Below, piece by piece: positions 25,228 to 34,332 of a stretch of DNA of 64,000 bases (the stretch's first letter is position 1; every line of letters starts with the position of its first letter). The translations under genes and the position numbers were made by a program. This DNA comes from Paradevosia sp036499825 (GTDB lineage Bacteria > Pseudomonadota > Alphaproteobacteria > Rhizobiales > Devosiaceae). The stretch is from positions 186,001-250,000 of the forward strand of contig DASYCZ010000049.1 in the NCBI GenBank assembly GCA_036499825.1, written 5' to 3'. The notes beneath the pieces were generated by a model. It had not been told where the DNA came from, ran no database searches, and was given only the letters and a program-made list of their open reading frames with translations.

Positions 25228-25959
25228 ATGAACATGCTTCCCAAGACCGCTCTTGCCGTTCTCCTCGCCGGCACCATCGGCCTCGGCGCGGTTATGCCCG
25301 TAGCCTTTGCCCAGGACGCCACGCCAAATACGCCACAGACCATGCAGGCGCCCCATTCGGGCATGCCCTGGCACAAACCCGGCATGCAGCGCCCCGGCCA
25401 GAACGACCATCGGGGCCATATGGGCATGCGCCGCATGCCGATGATGGGCGGTGGTTTCATGGCGCTGATGTGCTCGCCGCGCGGTGCCGAAGCCCTCGAC
25501 GTTGGTTTCCTGCGGCTCTCCTATCGCCTCAAGCCCACGGCCGATCAGCAAAAGCTGTTCGATGACCTGCGGACCACCGCCCTGAGCGCCCAGAAGGATT
25601 ACGCCGACACCTGCGCCGCCGCCCGCCCGCAGCGCAATGCCGACGGCCAGCCCGCGCAGCGTCCGAGCCTCGTCGATGGCCTCAAGTCCCATATCGCCAT
25701 TGAAACCGCACAGGTTCAGGCCCTCAACACGGTGATGCCCAAGCTCGAGGCTTTCATGAACAGCCTGACCGACGAGCAGAAGGCTGCCCTCACCCCGCAT
25801 CGTCAGCATGGTGGCATGAACGGCATGCGCAACCGCTGGCAGCAGCACCAGGGTCAAGGCCAGGGCCACAATCACGGCTGGAATCGCCACATGAACGGCC
25901 AGCAGCAAAATGCTCCGGCCAAGCCGTCCGATACGCCCGCCGCACCCGCGCAGCTCTAG
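25228..25959 (+). CDS. Spy/CpxP-like periplasmic protein
   Basis: 243 residues. Signal peptide MNMLPKTALAVLLAGTIGLGAVMPVAFA, then a His/Met/Pro-rich stretch (HSGMPWHKPGMQRPGQ, GMRRMPMMGG) that could bind metal, then two LTxxQ-type blocks (LKPTADQQKLFDDLRTTAL and SLTDEQKAAL). The C-terminal 60 residues are Gln/His/Gly-rich. Spy and CpxP are periplasmic chaperones or envelope-stress sensors; the Met/His stretches suggest copper or zinc contact, which is inference. Ends at a strong terminator. Confidence 0.8.
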   Translation: MNMLPKTALAVLLAGTIGLGAVMPVAFAQDATPNTPQTMQAPHSGMPWHKPGMQRPGQNDHRGHMGMRRMPMMGGGFMALMCSPRGAEALDVGFLRLSYRLKPTADQQKLFDDLRTTALSAQKDYADTCAAARPQRNADGQPAQRPSLVDGLKSHIAIETAQVQALNTVMPKLEAFMNSLTDEQKAALTPHRQHGGMNGMRNRWQQHQGQGQGHNHGWNRHMNGQQQNAPAKPSDTPAAPAQL

Positions 25960-26023
25960 TTCACCCCAAAGCTGGTGCCGGCTTATTGAGCCCCCCATCT
26001 CCAGCGTGTCGGCACCAAGCCCG

Positions 26024-26056
26024 AAACCCCGGCCCGTCCCGCCGGGGTTTCTTTTT
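26024..26056 (+). terminator. Intrinsic terminator of the Spy-like gene
   Basis: AAACCCCGGC (26024-26033) pairs perfectly with GCCGGGGTTT (26041-26050), followed by CTTTTT. Confidence 0.88.
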
Positions 26057-26133
26057 GCGTGGCGCACCGTGCTTGCCCCTTGTGCGGCAACCGGCTACCT
26101 ATCGGCTCTCCACTATACCCAGGGCCGATCCTT

Positions 26134-27360
26134 TTGCTGCCGCTCGACACCACGCGCCTGCGCGTCCAATTTCCGGCTTTCGCCGAACCCGGCCTCAGCG
26201 GCCAGGCCTTCTTCGAGAACGCCGGCGGCTCTTACACCGCGCGCGCCGTGCTCGATCGCCTGGACCACTATTATCGCGCCAACAAGCTGCAGCCTTACGC
26301 GCCCTACCCGGCCTCGCAGCAGGCCGGCGCCGCCATGGATCTGGCCTATGAGCGCATCGCCGCGGCCCTTAATGTTTCCGCCGACTGGATTCACTTCGGC
26401 CCCTCGACCTCGGCCAATACCTATGTTTTGGGCCATGCCTTTGCGGGCTGGCTCAAGCCCGGCGACGCCATCGTCGTCACCAATCAGGATCATGAGGCCA
26501 ATAGCGGCGCCTGGCGGCGCCTGGCCGCCCATGGCATTGAAATCCGCGAATGGTCCGTCGACCCGCAGACCGGCCGCCTCGATCTTGCCGGGCTCGATCG
26601 CCTGCTCGATGGAAAAGTCCGCCTCGTCGCCGCGCCGCATTGCTCCAACATCGTGGGCGAGATCAATCCGGTCGCCGACATCGTCGCCCGTGCGCATGCG
26701 GCCGGTGCAGTCACCGCCATCGATGGCGTCAGCTACGCGCCGCATGGGCTCCCCGATCTCGCCGCGCTCGGCGCCGACATCTACCTGTTCTCGGCCTATA
26801 AGACCTACGGCCCGCACCAGGGCATCATGGCCGTGCGACCGGAACTGGCAGCTCAACTGCCCAATCAGGGGCACTTCTTCAACGACGCCAAGCCGCATTA
26901 TCGCCTGACCCCGGCCGGTCCCGATCACGCCCAGATCGCCGCCTGCGCCGGCATCGCCGACTATCTCGAAACCGTTGCCGCCATCGCCGGTCCCTCGATC
27001 CCCGGCGCCAACCCCTTCCGTCGGGCTCACGCCGCCATGCGCGCACAGGAAACCATCCTGATCAGGCCCCTGCTCGACTGGCTGCGCGGCCGCAACGACA
27101 TCCGTCTCATCGGCCCCGACGATCCCGAGCACCGCGCCCCCACCCTGGCGCTGGCGCTGGCCGAACCCGGTGCCCATGTCGCCGCGCGTCTGGCGCGCCA
27201 TGGCATCATGGCCGGCGGCGGCCACTTCTATGCTTACCGCTTGCTCAAGGCCGTCGGCATCGACCCCGATCACGGCGTCCTGCGCCTGTCCTTCGTGCAC
27301 TACACATCCGAGGACGACATGGCGCGTCTGATCGCCGCTCTCGACGTCGAGCTCGCCTGA
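26134..27360 (+). CDS. Cysteine desulfurase-like class V aminotransferase
   Basis: About 408 residues if the TTG at 26134 is the start (LLPLDTTRLRVQFPAF). The frame is open to a GTG at 26059, but that codon directly follows the previous gene's terminator. PLP-dependent fold: NAGGSYTARAVLDRL, PSTSANTYVLG, TNQDHEANSGAWRRLA, DGVSYAPHGLPDLAALGADIYLFSAYKTYGPHQG, where the lysine of SAYKTYGPH is the PLP site. It belongs to the VC1184-type branch, which usually lacks a proven desulfurase role. The next gene (EamA transporter) begins 3 nt after the stop, so they form an operon. Confidence 0.82.
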   Translation: MLPLDTTRLRVQFPAFAEPGLSGQAFFENAGGSYTARAVLDRLDHYYRANKLQPYAPYPASQQAGAAMDLAYERIAAALNVSADWIHFGPSTSANTYVLGHAFAGWLKPGDAIVVTNQDHEANSGAWRRLAAHGIEIREWSVDPQTGRLDLAGLDRLLDGKVRLVAAPHCSNIVGEINPVADIVARAHAAGAVTAIDGVSYAPHGLPDLAALGADIYLFSAYKTYGPHQGIMAVRPELAAQLPNQGHFFNDAKPHYRLTPAGPDHAQIAACAGIADYLETVAAIAGPSIPGANPFRRAHAAMRAQETILIRPLLDWLRGRNDIRLIGPDDPEHRAPTLALALAEPGAHVAARLARHGIMAGGGHFYAYRLLKAVGIDPDHGVLRLSFVHYTSEDDMARLIAALDVELA

Positions 27361-27363
27361 GCC

Positions 27364-28266
27364 GTGCCGCGTCCGCTCGCCGTCCTGTTGCTCCTGCTCA
27401 CCGCCATGATCTGGGGCCTGGCCTTCACGGCCCAGAAATCCGGCATGGCCACCATGGGGCCACTGACCTTCCTAGGCGTGCGCTTTCTCATGGGTGGCAT
27501 CCTGCTGCTGCCGCTGGCCTTCTGGGAATATGGCCGGCGCGCTGCGCCCGTCACCCGCAGGCAGCGCCTTCTGATCGCGCTGCTCGCCGTGGTGTTCTTT
27601 TTCGGCGCCTGGCTGCAGCAGGCGGGTCTCGCGCTGACCACCGTCACCAATGGGGGGTTCCTGACCGGCCTCTATGTCATCTTCGCGCCGTTGATCGGCC
27701 TGGCTTTCCTGCGTCACAAGCCGCACCCCATCGTGTGGCTATGCGCGCCGCTGACGCTGGTCGGCATCTATTTCCTCAACGGCGGCAGCCTGACGCGCTT
27801 CAACACCGGCGACGTCATCGTCATCGTCAGCGCGCTGTTCTGGGCGGTGCAGATCATGCTGCTGAGCTATCTGGCGCGTCTCACCGGCCTGCCGGTCCTC
27901 ATCTCCGCGCTCTGCTTCCTGGTCTCCGGCGTCATCGCCGCGGTCGGCGCCGCAAGCTTCGAGGCCCCCACCATCGCGGGCATCGGCGCCGGCTGGCTGC
28001 CCCTGCTCTATACCGGCATCCTGTCGACCGCCGTGGCCTTCACCTTCCAGGCCATCGGCCAGCAATATGTGCCGCCTGCCAACGCCACCATCATCCTGTC
28101 GGCCGAAACGCTGTTCGCGGCCCTCGGCGGCGCCTTGATCCTCGGTGAACGCCTGCCCGTGATCGGTTACGTCGGCGCCATATTGCTCTTTGTTGCCATT
28201 ATTCTAGTGGAGGTTGTTCCAGCGCTTGATCGCCGCGAGCCAATACCGGTAACTGAAACAAGCTGA
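27364..28266 (+). CDS. EamA/DMT family transporter
   Basis: 300 residues starting GTG 27364. Ten hydrophobic segments in two EamA repeats are visible (e.g. LAVLLLLLTAMIWGLAFTAQKSG, LRFLMGGILLLPLAFWEYG, and in the second half GDVIVIVSALFWAVQIMLLSYLARL, AETLFAALGGALILGERLPVIGYVGAILLFVAIILVE). DMT carriers export amino acids or metabolites, or import nucleotide precursors; the substrate is not predictable. Coupled to the class V aminotransferase gene by a 3-nt gap, which hints at export of a sulfur amino acid or its product. Confidence 0.9.
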   Translation: MPRPLAVLLLLLTAMIWGLAFTAQKSGMATMGPLTFLGVRFLMGGILLLPLAFWEYGRRAAPVTRRQRLLIALLAVVFFFGAWLQQAGLALTTVTNGGFLTGLYVIFAPLIGLAFLRHKPHPIVWLCAPLTLVGIYFLNGGSLTRFNTGDVIVIVSALFWAVQIMLLSYLARLTGLPVLISALCFLVSGVIAAVGAASFEAPTIAGIGAGWLPLLYTGILSTAVAFTFQAIGQQYVPPANATIILSAETLFAALGGALILGERLPVIGYVGAILLFVAIILVEVVPALDRREPIPVTETS

Positions 28267-28314
28267 AACAAATCTCCGCTTATCAAAACCCTCCCTCTGC
28301 GTTAGTCCAAAAGC

Positions 28315-29028
28315 ATGAAAGCGCCGCATATTCTCGTTGTCGAAGACGACCGGCAAATTCGCGATCTGGTCGCACGCTTCCTTGCGCTCAACTCCATCCG
28401 GGTCTCGGTCGCCAATAATGGTCGTGAGATGGATCGCGTCCTGCGCGACAACCAGATCAACCTCATCGTCCTCGATCGCATGCTGCCCGGCGAGGATGGC
28501 CTTTCCATCTGCCGCCGCATCCGCGCCGTCTCGGACATGCCCATCATCGTCGTCACCGCGCTTTCCGATGACATCGAGCGCATCATCGGGCTCGAAACCG
28601 GCGCCGACGACTATCTCGGCAAGCCGTTCAATCCGCGCGAGCTCCTGGCCCGCATCCGCGCCGTGCTGCGGCGCCGCAGCCTGCAGCCGACGCTGCCGGT
28701 CAAGACCGTCAAGGGCTATCGCTTCGCCGGCTGGCACCTCGATGTGCAGGGCCGGCGCCTTTACGATCCCACCAGCGCCCGCATCACGCTGACCAGCGCC
28801 GAATTCGACCTCCTGCAGGTGTTCTGCGAGCAGGCCGGCCGCGTCCTCAGCCGCGATGCCATCATCGACATGACGCAGGGCCGCGACACGCCTTCCTCCG
28901 GCCGCAGCGTCGATATCCTCGTCAGCCGCCTGCGCCAGAAGATGGAGGCTGATCCGCGCGATCCCACCATCCTCCTCACTGTCCGCTCCTCGGGCTACAG
29001 CTTCGCTCCCGACGTGACCCCCATATGA
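28315..29028 (+). CDS. OmpR-family response regulator
   Basis: 237 residues. Receiver domain with acidic pocket VVEDD (10-12), phospho-acceptor D54 in LIVLDRMLPGEDG, T in VTALSDD and K in YLGKPFNPREL; C-terminal winged helix with LTSAEFDLLQVFCEQAGRVLSRD and VDILVSRLRQKMEADPRDPTILLTVRSSGYSF. It works with the kinase gene that overlaps its stop by 4 nt (ATGA). The target genes are not known; the unit is separate from the transporter upstream. Confidence 0.95.
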   Translation: MKAPHILVVEDDRQIRDLVARFLALNSIRVSVANNGREMDRVLRDNQINLIVLDRMLPGEDGLSICRRIRAVSDMPIIVVTALSDDIERIIGLETGADDYLGKPFNPRELLARIRAVLRRRSLQPTLPVKTVKGYRFAGWHLDVQGRRLYDPTSARITLTSAEFDLLQVFCEQAGRVLSRDAIIDMTQGRDTPSSGRSVDILVSRLRQKMEADPRDPTILLTVRSSGYSFAPDVTPI

Positions 29029-30377
29029 TCGCGGCCTTGCGCCTCATCGTGCCGCGCGGCATCGGAGGCCAGATCGTCCTGCTGCTGCTGGCGACGCTGG
29101 TGATCAGCCAGGCTTTGACCGTGGCGTTCGTTCTCCTCACCGATGCCCAGCGCAATCCCGTAGACAACAACATCCGGGCGCAGCTTCGCGCCATCAGCGC
29201 CGTCATCCGCATGATCGCATTTACGCCGGAGCCCATGGACCGGCGCATCATCATCGACGCCGCCAATCGCTCCAATCCCGATATCAACATCCTCATCATC
29301 GCCCGGCCCGGCGCCTCGGAGCCGCCCGAGGATACCGTCTCCGGCCCTGCCTTCATCCAGCGCGATCTCGGCGTCGGCTTCGACGTCGCCGTCGATCCCG
29401 CCGAAGACCGCACCAGCCCGCGTACCATCTTCGTGACCCTGCCCGATGGCAGCGCGTTGCAGGCCGAACTGCCCTTCGTGCCGCCGCCGCCCTCTCCGCT
29501 CGATCCGCGGATCAATATCGGCATCTTCGCCGGCATCGGCGCCGTGGCGCTGCTGCTCTGGGCCACCCGCGTGCTGTCGGTGCGCCTGCGCAACTTCGCC
29601 CGCGCCGTCGCCGATTTCAGCCCCGAAGGTGACCACGATCCGCTCCCCGAAACCGGCCCGTCGGAACTGCGCACCGTCGCCGCCGCCCTCAATCGCATGC
29701 GCGACCGCATCGCCGCGCTGGTCAAGACCCGCACGCTGATGCTCACCGCCGTCGGCCACGACCTGCGCACGCCGGTGACACGGCTGCGCCTGCGCAGCGA
29801 ATTCGTCCAGGATGGCGAAATGCGCTCCGCCATGCTGCGCGATCTCGATCACATGACCAACATGATCGACGCCGTACTGGCGCTGTTGCGCGATCCGCGC
29901 GCCCTGGCTCCGGCCGAACGTATCGACCTGGCGGTGTTCCTGCGCACGCTCTGCGATGACTTCGCCGACACTGGCAAGATCGTCATCTATGAAGGACCGC
30001 AGCATTGCTCCTTCGTCGTCCGGGAAGATGATCTGCGCCGCGCCATGACCAATCTCGTCGACAACGCGTTGCGCCATGGAACGCATGCCCGCGTCAGCCT
30101 CGTGGCGGACGCAGCCGGGCCGGTCCATTTGCGTGTCGATGATGATGGTCCGGGCATCGCCCCCGAAGAGCGCGAACTGATGCTGCAGCCTTTCGTGCGT
30201 GGCGATGCTGCCCGCTCCGGCGACCATGACGGTTTCGGGCTTGGGCTCGCCATCGCCACCAGCGCCGTCAATTCGCATGGTGGCACCCTGACGCTCGCCG
30301 ACAGCGATCTCGGTGGCCTTCGGGTCGAGATTACCCTGCCGGTGCGCGCCGCACGGCCGGCTATTCGTGGCGATTGA
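29025..30377 (+). CDS. Membrane sensor histidine kinase
   Basis: 450 residues. TM1 (about 15-37), a periplasmic sensor of about 125 residues with a PPPPSP stretch before TM2 (about 163-181), HAMP, then the phospho-acceptor H245 in TAVGHDLRTPVTRLRLRSE, the N box MTNLVDNALRHG, the G1 box VDDDGPGIAP and G2 box GFGLGLAIA. It pairs with the OmpR-type regulator upstream. The layout (large EnvZ-like periplasmic loop) suggests envelope or ion sensing. Its last 17 nt overlap the 3' end of the convergent DUF2147 gene. Confidence 0.94.
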   Translation: MIAALRLIVPRGIGGQIVLLLLATLVISQALTVAFVLLTDAQRNPVDNNIRAQLRAISAVIRMIAFTPEPMDRRIIIDAANRSNPDINILIIARPGASEPPEDTVSGPAFIQRDLGVGFDVAVDPAEDRTSPRTIFVTLPDGSALQAELPFVPPPPSPLDPRINIGIFAGIGAVALLLWATRVLSVRLRNFARAVADFSPEGDHDPLPETGPSELRTVAAALNRMRDRIAALVKTRTLMLTAVGHDLRTPVTRLRLRSEFVQDGEMRSAMLRDLDHMTNMIDAVLALLRDPRALAPAERIDLAVFLRTLCDDFADTGKIVIYEGPQHCSFVVREDDLRRAMTNLVDNALRHGTHARVSLVADAAGPVHLRVDDDGPGIAPEERELMLQPFVRGDAARSGDHDGFGLGLAIATSAVNSHGGTLTLADSDLGGLRVEITLPVRAARPAIRGD

Positions 30378-30756
30378 GCACGAAGCCCTTGCAGAAGATC
30401 GCCATCAGGCACCCCCTGAGGTCGATGGTGTTGGCATCGCGCAACGTCACCGTGCCGCTCAGCGTCTGCCCCTTGGCATGCACGTCGCCCGACCATTTGT
30501 TCGGCCCGACCTGCTTCGCCTTCTCGATCAGGAAGGTATTAAGGTATTTTTCGGAGCCGTTATTGACTGGCGAGTCGCTCAGCCAGATCAGCTTGGCGCA
30601 CAATTGCGTACCGTCACCGCACATGCTGACTTCGTAGCGGGATTCGCCCGTCGAGGTTTGCCAGATGCCGGCCGGCGACGCGGCCGCAGCCAGCGCTGGG
30701 GCGCTCAGTCCCGCAACCGTCACAAGGGCGGTCAGCAATTTCACGACACTCTGCAT
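30361..30756 (-). CDS. DUF2147 family secreted protein
   Basis: 131 residues. Signal peptide MQSVVKLLTALVTVAGLSAPALAAA, then the DUF2147 core: GIWQTSTGESRYEVSMCGDGTQLCAKLIWL, KWSGDVHAKGQTLSGTVTLRDANTIDLRGCLMAIFCKGFVL. Small periplasmic beta-rich proteins of unknown function, common in alphaproteobacteria. The four cysteines suggest two disulfides. Its 3' end overlaps the kinase gene on the other strand. Confidence 0.85.
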   Translation of the reverse strand: MQSVVKLLTALVTVAGLSAPALAAAASPAGIWQTSTGESRYEVSMCGDGTQLCAKLIWLSDSPVNNGSEKYLNTFLIEKAKQVGPNKWSGDVHAKGQTLSGTVTLRDANTIDLRGCLMAIFCKGFVLNRHE

Positions 30757-30883
30757 TGGCTATCCCCTGGGCCCGCCCGGCACGTTCTGCCTAAAGTGCG
30801 AATCTGTCGCCTTTATGAAAACCAGATTCCCCATCGCTGACACATATTTGTCATGGCCTCGTCATGCATCGCCTTTAGCGTCG

Positions 30884-31037
30884 ATCTCGTCCCGGCCTAC
30901 CCCCAATAGGTCCGGACAGTCCGAGGTCCCCGCCACTCTTGGGCCTTGGTGGTTCTGTGGACACGGCCGCCAACCCCGTGATCCCATGCGCCGGTACCGC
31001 CCGGCTTTAGGCCGCCCTCGCCCGGCGGTCTTTTTTT
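30884..31037 (+). ncRNA. Possible small RNA or leader upstream of tdk
   Basis: The 358 nt between the DUF2147 gene and tdk hold no convincing gene but end in a good intrinsic terminator 77 nt before tdk. Upstream a hairpin GGCCTA (30894-30899) with TAGGTC (30907-30912) shows a C-rich loop CCCCCAA, and further stems are possible around 30910-30990. A weak promoter-like TTGTCA is at 30848-30853. This could be a short independent RNA or an attenuated leader of tdk. Confidence 0.35.
30996..31037 (+). terminator. Orphan intrinsic terminator upstream of tdk
   Basis: ACCGCCCGGC (30996-31005) pairs with GCCCGGCGGT (31020-31029) with one C-C mismatch, followed by C and seven T. Confidence 0.7.
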
Positions 31038-31114
31038 GTGTGGAGCGGCGCCATAAGTATTAGCGCCAGCTCCGTCTCTGCGCCAAAACGGGGAAAATCA
31101 CCTCAAGGCTGCCG

Positions 31115-31720
31115 ATGGCCAAGCTCTACTTTTCCTACTCCACCATGAATGCCGGCAAGTCGACGCTGCTGCTGCAGGCTTCCTACAACTATCGTGAGCG
31201 CGGCATGCATACGCTGCTGTTCACCTCGGCGCTCTACGCCGAATACGATCATGGCGAGATCGTCTCGCGCCTCGGCGTCAGCGCCCCGGCGGAGCTCTAT
31301 GCCGAGGGCGATGACCTCTTCGCCTGGATAAAGCGCGTCCATGCCGAACAACAGCTCAGTTGCATCTTTATCGATGAGGCCCAGTTCCTCACCGGGGAGC
31401 AGGTATGGCAGCTCGCACGCGTCGCCGACCGTCTCGGCATCCCGGTGATGTGCTTCGGCCTGCGCACGGATTTCCAGGGCAAGCTCTTCCCCGGCTCCTC
31501 CGAACTCCTCGCCGTCGCCGACGTGCTGCGCGAAGTGCGCACCATCTGCTTTTGCGGCGCCAAGGCCACCATGGTGGTGCGCCAGGGACCCGATGGCAAG
31601 GTACTGACTGCCGGCGAACAAGTTTCCATCGAAAAAGCCGTCTATGTCTCCTATTGCCGCCGGCACTGGGAGGAAGCCATGGGCCGCTGGCCCCAATCCG
31701 GACATCATCATGATCACTGA
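31115..31720 (+). CDS. tdk: Thymidine kinase
   Basis: 201 residues. Phosphorylates thymidine with ATP in the salvage pathway. P-loop STMNAGKSTLLLQASYNYRERG near the N-terminus, DEAQFL (catalytic Glu/Asp region) at about residue 90, the lasso-side FCGAKATMVVR and YVSYCRRHW cysteines that bind structural zinc. Length is typical of type II TK. The end GHHHDH overlaps the start of the thioesterase gene by 11 nt. Confidence 0.95.
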   Translation: MAKLYFSYSTMNAGKSTLLLQASYNYRERGMHTLLFTSALYAEYDHGEIVSRLGVSAPAELYAEGDDLFAWIKRVHAEQQLSCIFIDEAQFLTGEQVWQLARVADRLGIPVMCFGLRTDFQGKLFPGSSELLAVADVLREVRTICFCGAKATMVVRQGPDGKVLTAGEQVSIEKAVYVSYCRRHWEEAMGRWPQSGHHHDH

Positions 31721-32108
31721 TCTCAATGCCGAGCCCAAGGGCACGCTGACCATCCGCACCCTCGCCATGCCCGCCGACACCAATCCTGCCGGCGACATCT
31801 TCGGTGGCTGGGTGATGAGCCAGATGGATATCGCGGGCGCCATTGCCGCCGTTGAGCGGGCTCAGGGGCGCGTCGTCACCGTGGCAGTCGAAGCCATGAC
31901 CTTCATCGCGCCCGTCAAGGTCGGCGACATCTTGTGCGTCTATACGACCGTCGAACGCGTCGGCAACACTTCGGTCGTCATCGGCATCGAGGCCTGGGCC
32001 CGGCGCAACCGCGTCGGTGACCGGGTCAAGGTCACCGACGGACGCTTCATCTACGTCGCCCTGGGCGAAGACGGCTCCAAGCGCCAGATCGCGCCCCAAG
32101 CCTCATAG
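31710..32108 (+). CDS. YciA-like acyl-CoA thioesterase
   Basis: 132 residues from ATG 31710. Hot-dog fold hydrolase releasing free acids from acyl-CoA. The signature MPADTNPAGDIFGGWVMSQMDIAGAIAA contains the active-site Asn/Asp region; VEAMTFIAPVKVGDILCVYTTVERVGNTSV follows. Overlap with tdk means translational coupling. Usual members are hexamers with broad chain-length range. Confidence 0.9.
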   Translation: MITDLNAEPKGTLTIRTLAMPADTNPAGDIFGGWVMSQMDIAGAIAAVERAQGRVVTVAVEAMTFIAPVKVGDILCVYTTVERVGNTSVVIGIEAWARRNRVGDRVKVTDGRFIYVALGEDGSKRQIAPQAS

Positions 32109-32173
32109 GCTACGACGTCATCGCCGACGCAGTCTCGAGCAGCAACTTGAGACTGCGTTAGCGCGCAGCGTCA

Positions 32174-33616
32174 CTACTGTGCCGCGACCCGATGGACATA
32201 GCGCTGAATCAGGAAATCGCGCACGCCTTCCGGCCCGCCTTCCTTGCCGTAGCCGCTTTCCTTGAGACCGCCGAACGGCGCCTCGGGCGTTGCCACCGCC
32301 GCCGTGTTCACCGCGATGGCGCCGGCCTGCAGCCGCGCCGAAATCGCATCGCTTGCCCCACCCGACCGCGACACCACATAGGCGGCCAACGCCGCCTCCA
32401 GGCTGTTGGCGCGCTGGATGATCTCATCGGTATTGGTGAACGGCACGATGGCGGCGATCGGCGTGAACGGCTCCTGCGTCAGGATATCGGCATTCTCCGG
32501 CACATCGGTCATCACCGTGGGCTCGAAGAAATAACCCCGGTTCATGGCCTGCGGACGCTGTCCACCCGTAAGGATACTGGCGCCCTTCTGCCGCGCATCG
32601 GCGACCAGGCGCTCGGCGCGTTCGCGTTGCCGGTTGGTGGCCAGCGGCCCCATCTGCACACCGTCCTCGAAGCCGTTGCCGAGTTTGATCTTGCGGGCGC
32701 CTTCCACCAGGCCTTCGGTGAAGGCTCTCACATGCGACTGATGCACGAAGAACCTGCTCGCCGAGGTGCAGACCTGCCCGGCATTGCGGAACTTGGCTCC
32801 CAGCGCCACGGTGACGGCGGTGTCGATATCGGCATCTTCCAGCACCAGGAACGGCGCATGGCCGCCCAGTTCCAGCGACAGACGCTTCACCGTTTCGGCA
32901 CTTTGCTGGATGAGCAGCTTGCCAACCCGGGTCGAGCCGGTGAAGCTCACCATGCGCACGTCCTTCTCCGCCATCAGCGGCTTGACGATCGCATCGGGCG
33001 AGCCGACCAGCAGGTTGACCGCGCCGACCGGCACGCCTGCATCATGACAGCAGCGGATCAATGCCGCGACGGATGCCGGCCCTTCTTCCGCAGGCCTGAG
33101 GATGAGCGAACAACCTGCCGCCAGCGCCATGGCGATCTTGCGGGCCGACAGGTTGATGGGGAAATTCCAGGCGGTCAGCGCCAGCACGATGCCGATCGGT
33201 TCGTGATGGATTTCGAACCGGCTCGTGGCGCTGCGCCCGGGCAGCGTTACGTCGTAAATGCGGCGCGCCTCATCGGCGCACCACTCGAAATAATCCGCCG
33301 AGCCCATGGTCTCGCCGCGGCCTTCCGCCAGCGGCTTGCCGATCTCGTAGGTTAAAAGGCGCCCGATGGCGTCGGCGCGCTCCCGCATCAGAACGCCGAC
33401 GCGGCGCAGGATGGTCGAGCGTTCCCACGCGCTCTTGGCGCGCCACTCGGCCATGCCCTGGCGCGCTGCCTCCAGCGCCGCCGCAACTTCAGCCGGCCCC
33501 GCCGTGCTGACGCTCGACAGCACCTCCTCCGTCGCCGGATTGATCACGTCGAGCAGTGGCGTGCCGTTCGGACGAACTTCCTGGCCGTTGATGATCTGCG
33601 TGGCGGCTTGATACAT
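32174..33616 (-). CDS. NAD(P)-dependent aldehyde dehydrogenase (succinate-semialdehyde DH-like)
   Basis: 480 residues from ATG 33616 with GAGGA upstream. Oxidises an aldehyde to the acid. Seen: the NAD-binding FTGSTRVGKLL, catalytic Glu in LELGGHAPFLV, catalytic Cys in NAGQVCTSASRFFVH, and EPFTPIAAIVPF. The GabD/SSADH group is the nearest match, but the substrate could be another small aldehyde from the adjacent catabolic region. The 317-nt space upstream (33617-33933) carries control DNA, including a CGAGCTAT motif, and no gene. Confidence 0.9.
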   Translation of the reverse strand: MYQAATQIINGQEVRPNGTPLLDVINPATEEVLSSVSTAGPAEVAAALEAARQGMAEWRAKSAWERSTILRRVGVLMRERADAIGRLLTYEIGKPLAEGRGETMGSADYFEWCADEARRIYDVTLPGRSATSRFEIHHEPIGIVLALTAWNFPINLSARKIAMALAAGCSLILRPAEEGPASVAALIRCCHDAGVPVGAVNLLVGSPDAIVKPLMAEKDVRMVSFTGSTRVGKLLIQQSAETVKRLSLELGGHAPFLVLEDADIDTAVTVALGAKFRNAGQVCTSASRFFVHQSHVRAFTEGLVEGARKIKLGNGFEDGVQMGPLATNRQRERAERLVADARQKGASILTGGQRPQAMNRGYFFEPTVMTDVPENADILTQEPFTPIAAIVPFTNTDEIIQRANSLEAALAAYVVSRSGGASDAISARLQAGAIAVNTAAVATPEAPFGGLKESGYGKEGGPEGVRDFLIQRYVHRVAAQ

Positions 33617-33789
33617 GCTGTGTCCTCGTCGTTGGCGGCATGCGCCCATACGGGCGAAATGGCTCAGCGGCGGCAGGAGCGCCAGCCAAGCGGATTTGTG
33701 ATAGCAGCGCGCGTACAGCTCCCTGCACTGCCGGGAATGTGAATTCAGCTATGCACTATTCGATAAGGGCATAAGGGCCCGTTCGGGCG

Positions 33790-33797
33790 CGAGCTAT
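33790..33797. promoter_or_regulatory. CGAGCTAT half-site between divergent catabolic genes
   Basis: CGAGCTAT occurs here, between the aldehyde dehydrogenase and NIPSNAP genes, and again as both arms of the palindrome at 42032-42049 upstream of the cupin operon. It may be a shared regulator half-site. Confidence 0.3.
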
Positions 33798-33933
33798 CCG
33801 ACCTTGGCATACCTGAAAGAGCCATTGTGACTCTGGAGCGCATCGGCGTGCCTGCCTATCGTCCGGGCAGTGCCATGTACTGGGGCGGTTTGCTAACGTG
33901 CCGATGTACATCACCTTCGGACAGGGACCACGA

Positions 33934-34245
33934 ATGATCGTCGAGCATCGGACCTATATCGTCAAACACGGCCTCATGGCTGAATACCTGCAGCGCTATG
34001 AAAAACATGGGCTGCATATTCAGCTGCGCCATCTGGGTCCCCTGCTTGGCTTTTATGTCAGCGAGGTCGGCGTGCTCAACGAGGTCACGCATCTCTGGTC
34101 CTATGAAAGCATGGCCGATCGCGAAACCCGCCGCGCCAAGCTGATGGCCGATCCCGAATGGCAGGCTTTTCTCAAGACCAATGCCGGCACGTTCGAACAC
34201 CAGCAGACCAAGATACTGAAGCCGACATCGTTCTCGCCCCAATAA
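33934..34245 (+). CDS. NIPSNAP family protein
   Basis: 103 residues from ATG 33934 (AGGGA upstream). MIVEHRTYIVKHGLMAEYLQRYEKHGLHIQLRHLGPLLGFYVSEVG, then LNEVTHLWSYESMADRETRRAKLMADPEWQAFLKT is the NIPSNAP ferredoxin-like domain. Small bacterial NIPSNAPs are found in clusters for degradation of aromatic or organic compounds, often with no known reaction. Probably co-transcribed with the SMP-30 gene 87 nt downstream. Confidence 0.87.
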   Translation: MIVEHRTYIVKHGLMAEYLQRYEKHGLHIQLRHLGPLLGFYVSEVGVLNEVTHLWSYESMADRETRRAKLMADPEWQAFLKTNAGTFEHQQTKILKPTSFSPQ

Positions 34246-34332
34246 TTCGGGCCACATAGTTCGGGGACCAATCAGCTTCAGCCGGTCCCGCTTTCTTCAT
34301 CGCCGCTAGTTGCCGCACGGGAGGTCATTTTC

